From assembly GCA_963573315.1 (NCBI GenBank), contig OY752150.1, positions 310,001 to 374,000 on the forward strand: a stretch of DNA of 64,000 nucleotides. Direction: 5' to 3'. Below are positions 56,387 to 64,000 of this stretch, one piece after another (the stretch's first letter is position 1; each line of letters opens with the position of its first letter). The position numbers were made by a program, and so were the translations under genes. The notes below the pieces were generated by a model. The model ran no database searches. It saw nothing but the letters and a program-made list of their open reading frames with translations, and was not told the origin of the DNA. The DNA comes from Entomortierella parvispora (Eukaryota > Mortierellomycota > Mortierellomycetes > Mortierellales > Mortierellaceae).

Positions 56387-58317
56387 TTACACTTGCTCCT
56401 CTCCCTTCGGCTTCTCGTCGGCCGGCCTGGGCTGTTGCTGCTGCTGTCCTTCTGGTTTAGGAGGGCCTCCTCCTCTTGTTCGACGAAGAGTATGGTGCTG
56501 GATGCACAGACTGATCAAGAACGCCATACCCATGCAAGGGCAGCAGACACGGAACGCTTCCCTCAACGACAACATGTACGCGTGAAGGATGGCCTTTTGC
56601 ACCTCGGGGAGAAACATCTTGACGTTGTAAGGATCCGCAATCACTTTTTCAATGGAGGAGTCCTGAAGGATCAATGGTCCCAAATGGGTCAAGACGGCGT
56701 TGTTAAAAACAGTTCCGCAGATGGCTACGCCCAAAACCGAACCGATTGTGCGAGAAAAAGCCGAATTGGCCATTGCAACGGCAATGTCCTTGGGCTGAAC
56801 ACTGGATTGGATGGCGAGCATGACCATCTGAGTGGAGCAACCAAGGCCAAAGCCTGTGAGGAACAGAAAGCCAATGATCTCGCCACGGGAAGACTCCTCG
56901 GTCAATAACAACATCAGCCCCATACCGATTGTGCCAAGAGCCAGTCCCACCCAGATAAAAGGACGGTAACGTCCCCATTTGGAGCTCATGAAACCTGTGC
57001 TCGTCGTGGCAATCAAGAGTCCAACGATCAAGGGCAGCATCTCCAGTCCGGAAGCAGTGGCGGACTCTTGGCGGACAATCTGGAAATACAAGGGCATGTA
57101 GAACATGAAGGCAAAAAAGCCCATGCCGAGAAAGATATTTGTTCCAAAGACGGAAATACAGGTTCTGTTCTTGAAGAGGCGGAACGGGATGATGGGCTCG
57201 ACGGCCACTTTGAGCTCAATATAGCAAAACACAAGAAGGACTGCGAATCCAAGACAGAGCAGGACAATGATACGGGCTGAATTCCAAGGGTAGGTGCTGC
57301 CGCCCCAATTGAGGGGCAACAAGATTAGGATGAGACCGACGATCAAGGTGATGGAGCCCGCAAAGTCGACTCGAGCCAGCTTGGCCTTGAAAGAACCACC
57401 CGCGTGCGGCAGGTGGAGAACCTTGACGACTGTGAAAATGGTGATGGCTCCGAGGGGCAGGTTGATAAAGAAGGCCCAGCGCCAAGAGGCGTGATCTGTG
57501 AAGGCACCGCCTAACAGGGGGCCAATGACGGAAGCGAGACCAAGAACGGCGCCAGTGATACCCTGGTACTTTCCTCGGTCTCGAAGGGAGACCAAGTCTG
57601 TAAGAATGATCATGGCACCGGACATGATGCCTGCAGCACCGGCGCCAGCAATTGCACGAGCAATGATGATCCAGGTCATGTTTTGAGCTGCACCACAGAG
57701 GGCTGAACCGAGAAGGAAGACACAGATGGCAAAGAGGAAGGAGGTCTTGCGGCCAAAGATATCGCAGGCTTTGCCGTACCTGTAGGAAGGAATGTCAGAA
57801 AGAGTTCTTTGCAGCCCGTAAGAAGCTTATTTTTTTCATATTTTTTTTTTCTTTTCACTTACAAGGGCTGGCAGGCTGTCAAGGTAAGAAAGTACGCGGT
57901 ACCAATCCATGGAATATCTGTCAAACTCTCGAAATCACTTGCAATCCTGGTCGTGCAAACGTTGACAATTGTCTGGTCTAGAGAAGACAAGAAGGTGCCT
58001 AGCAAAAGTCCTCCAAAGACGATCATGACCTCGCGGAAGGGCAAGGTCCCGGGGCCACTTGGCGCTTGTTTTGCTGGCGTTGATCCCAGATCGACTTTAT
58101 CCTGGAGTTGTGAACCTGTGGTCAAGGAGGGGATGCCAGACTCGACGATGACCTCATCTTTCTGATGGGACACCTCGGGGCCACCGGCTTGATCGACATG
58201 TTTGTACTTGTCCTCGACGAGGGTTTTCTCGAGACAGTCAATGGCGGGTTGTTCGAATTCTACCACGACTACGACCTCATCCGAGTGGACGGACGGTACC
58301 TTTGTTGAGGAGCTCAT
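56387..58317 (-). CDS. MFS drug:H+ antiporter, DHA2 family (copy 3)
   Basis: Third member of the family. Two exons (57863-58317, 56387-57779) give 615 residues. Motifs match copies 1 and 2: SLDQTIVNV, then QPL and YGK split by the intron, [30 protein letters not shown] and [15 protein letters not shown]. The C-terminus is longer and Gln/Pro-rich. The N-terminal ~95 residues are acidic and variable. Expected role: proton-driven efflux; the substrate is unknown. Only a weak TATA-like sequence is seen upstream (near 58500). Tandem with copy 2 and 655 bp from the ABCC pump, all on the minus strand. Confidence 0.92.
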
Positions 58318-58972
58318 TGATCAATACGATAGTATGCAAGCGAGGATGTGCGTGTGTGAATTGGGTAAAGGAAAGGTGGCAGGAGGAGTGTTTTGGAAGA
58401 GAGAAGCACTGCTGGTGTCAATGAGAAGAGAAATAAAAGACAGAGACAAAGAGAACACGAATTGAGCAGGTAGAGAGCGGACCTGTACCAGTGCTGGAGA
58501 CTTTATGTAGCCCGAGTCCGTCTCCCAGGCATCCAGCAGCACACAATCCCCGGTGAAACGTTTAACCCTATAATTCGCGTTCAGCGAAAGCAGGACACCA
58601 AAACAGCACCGTGTCCAGTGGGTCCAATGAAGGACTCTGATCAGGTTGGATAGAAGGGGGACCTTGAACACTGAGCTGAGCTCTTGCTGGGACACGAAAA
58701 GGCTATTGCAGATAGTGTTGCCCGAAGAAGGGGATTTATTTTCCTTTTTCAGAACGCGAGGGCAACTTTTTCTTCAACAGGACGAACCGAACGAAATAGG
58801 AATTTTTTCCTGGAAAACAGATGAAGCCCAACTCGAAGGCCAGATTTGGTCAAGCTGGAATCCCCTTTGGCGCCATTGAACTCCAATGCGAGGAGATGCT
58901 GGATGGCGTGAATGTCTTTGGAGAATAACTATTAATGTTTTATTGTTTTTCGAGGAGGCCATCGGGGCTGTA
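58318..58972. other. Intergenic spacer, MFS copy 3 / ABCC pump
   Basis: Promoter of MFS copy 3 and 3' flank of the ABC transporter gene. No coding region is supported. Confidence 0.5.
58938..58943 (-). terminator. Polyadenylation signal of the ABCC gene
   Basis: AATAAA on the minus strand, 30 bases beyond the stop codon. Confidence 0.4.
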
Positions 58973-63754
<4,782 letters not shown>

Positions 63755-63840
63755 AGGTTGGATTCAAGGGGGAGCGCACTGCCGATCAGCAAGAAAAGTG
63801 AGGGGAGGGTTGTTTTTTTTCTTGAAGGGTGTGGACTCGC

Positions 63841-63848
63841 TTTTTATA
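63841..63848 (-). promoter_or_regulatory. TATA box of the ABCC gene
   Basis: TATAAAAA on the minus strand, 87 bases before the ATG at 63754. Confidence 0.55.
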
Positions 63849-64000
63849 GTCTCTCGGAGGCGAGGCGAAGGAGAAGAAAACAGGCGGCCTGCAGTGATTT
63901 TGAGTCAAAATTGTCCCACACCGCAGCCTGTGAATGCAAGGTGGCTAACAATTGCTCTCAGGGGCCAACTTTCACAAACACGCCGCTCTCTTTGCACCTT

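Overview
This window is 64 kb of fungal nuclear DNA. I read 20 complete protein-coding genes and one gene fragment at the left edge. I built the spliced models by hand from GT-AG boundaries, reading-frame closure and family motifs. Short introns (mostly about 70-150 nt), pyrimidine-rich promoters, many Ser/Gln/Asn-rich inserts, a solo F-box/leucine-rich protein, an RSC subunit, and peroxisomal and mitochondrial fatty-acid genes all point to an early-diverging filamentous fungus. Mortierellales is my best guess, and that is inference from protein style only. I see no rRNA, tRNA, CRISPR array, insertion sequence or recognisable transposon.

Layout, left to right: fragment (minus, 1-68); septin (minus, 917-3055); URC1-type uracil catabolism protein (plus, 3755-5869); vacuolar endopolyphosphatase PPN1 (plus, 6983-9143); F-box protein (plus, 9394-11595); BTB protein (minus, 11924-13535); DHA2-type MFS transporter 1 (minus, 15972-17903); a 1485-residue Ser-rich disordered protein (plus, 20914-25786); a 4-coumarate-CoA-ligase-like acyl-CoA synthetase ending in AKL (minus, 25971-28123); actin (plus, 31146-32511); an unusually built ferric reductase (minus, 32882-36244); an Arf-like protein with destroyed nucleotide-binding motifs (minus, 37314-38834); RSC7/Swp82-type chromatin remodelling subunit (minus, 40375-42109); HTD2 (minus, 43033-44279) back to back with PEX6 (plus, 44777-49682); DPH4 (minus, 49800-50695) back to back with TFIIE-alpha (plus, 51034-52817); glyoxalase I (minus, 53002-53632); two tandem DHA2 transporters (minus, 53950-58317) and an ABCC/MRP pump (minus, 58973-63754).

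Three themes emerge. (1) The right end, 53.9-63.8 kb, is a run of membrane exporters on one strand. Its MFS genes are close paralogues of the lone copy at 16-18 kb and share one intron position. (2) Several genes concern peroxisomes, fatty acids and CoA chemistry: the AKL-ending synthetase, PEX6 and HTD2. (3) The rest are single-copy housekeeping genes for cytoskeleton, transcription, chromatin and diphthamide synthesis.

The most interesting items are the degenerate Arf-like protein, the ferric reductase with about 400 extra residues (including two probable membrane helices) inside its NADPH-binding half, a TFIIE-alpha zinc ribbon without its usual fourth cysteine, a GC-AG intron in PEX6, and an orphan TATA box followed by a structured, box C/D-like stretch that may be an RNA gene (42718-42929). 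All exon boundaries are predictions without transcript support, but every multi-exon model closes in frame to a whole number of codons.
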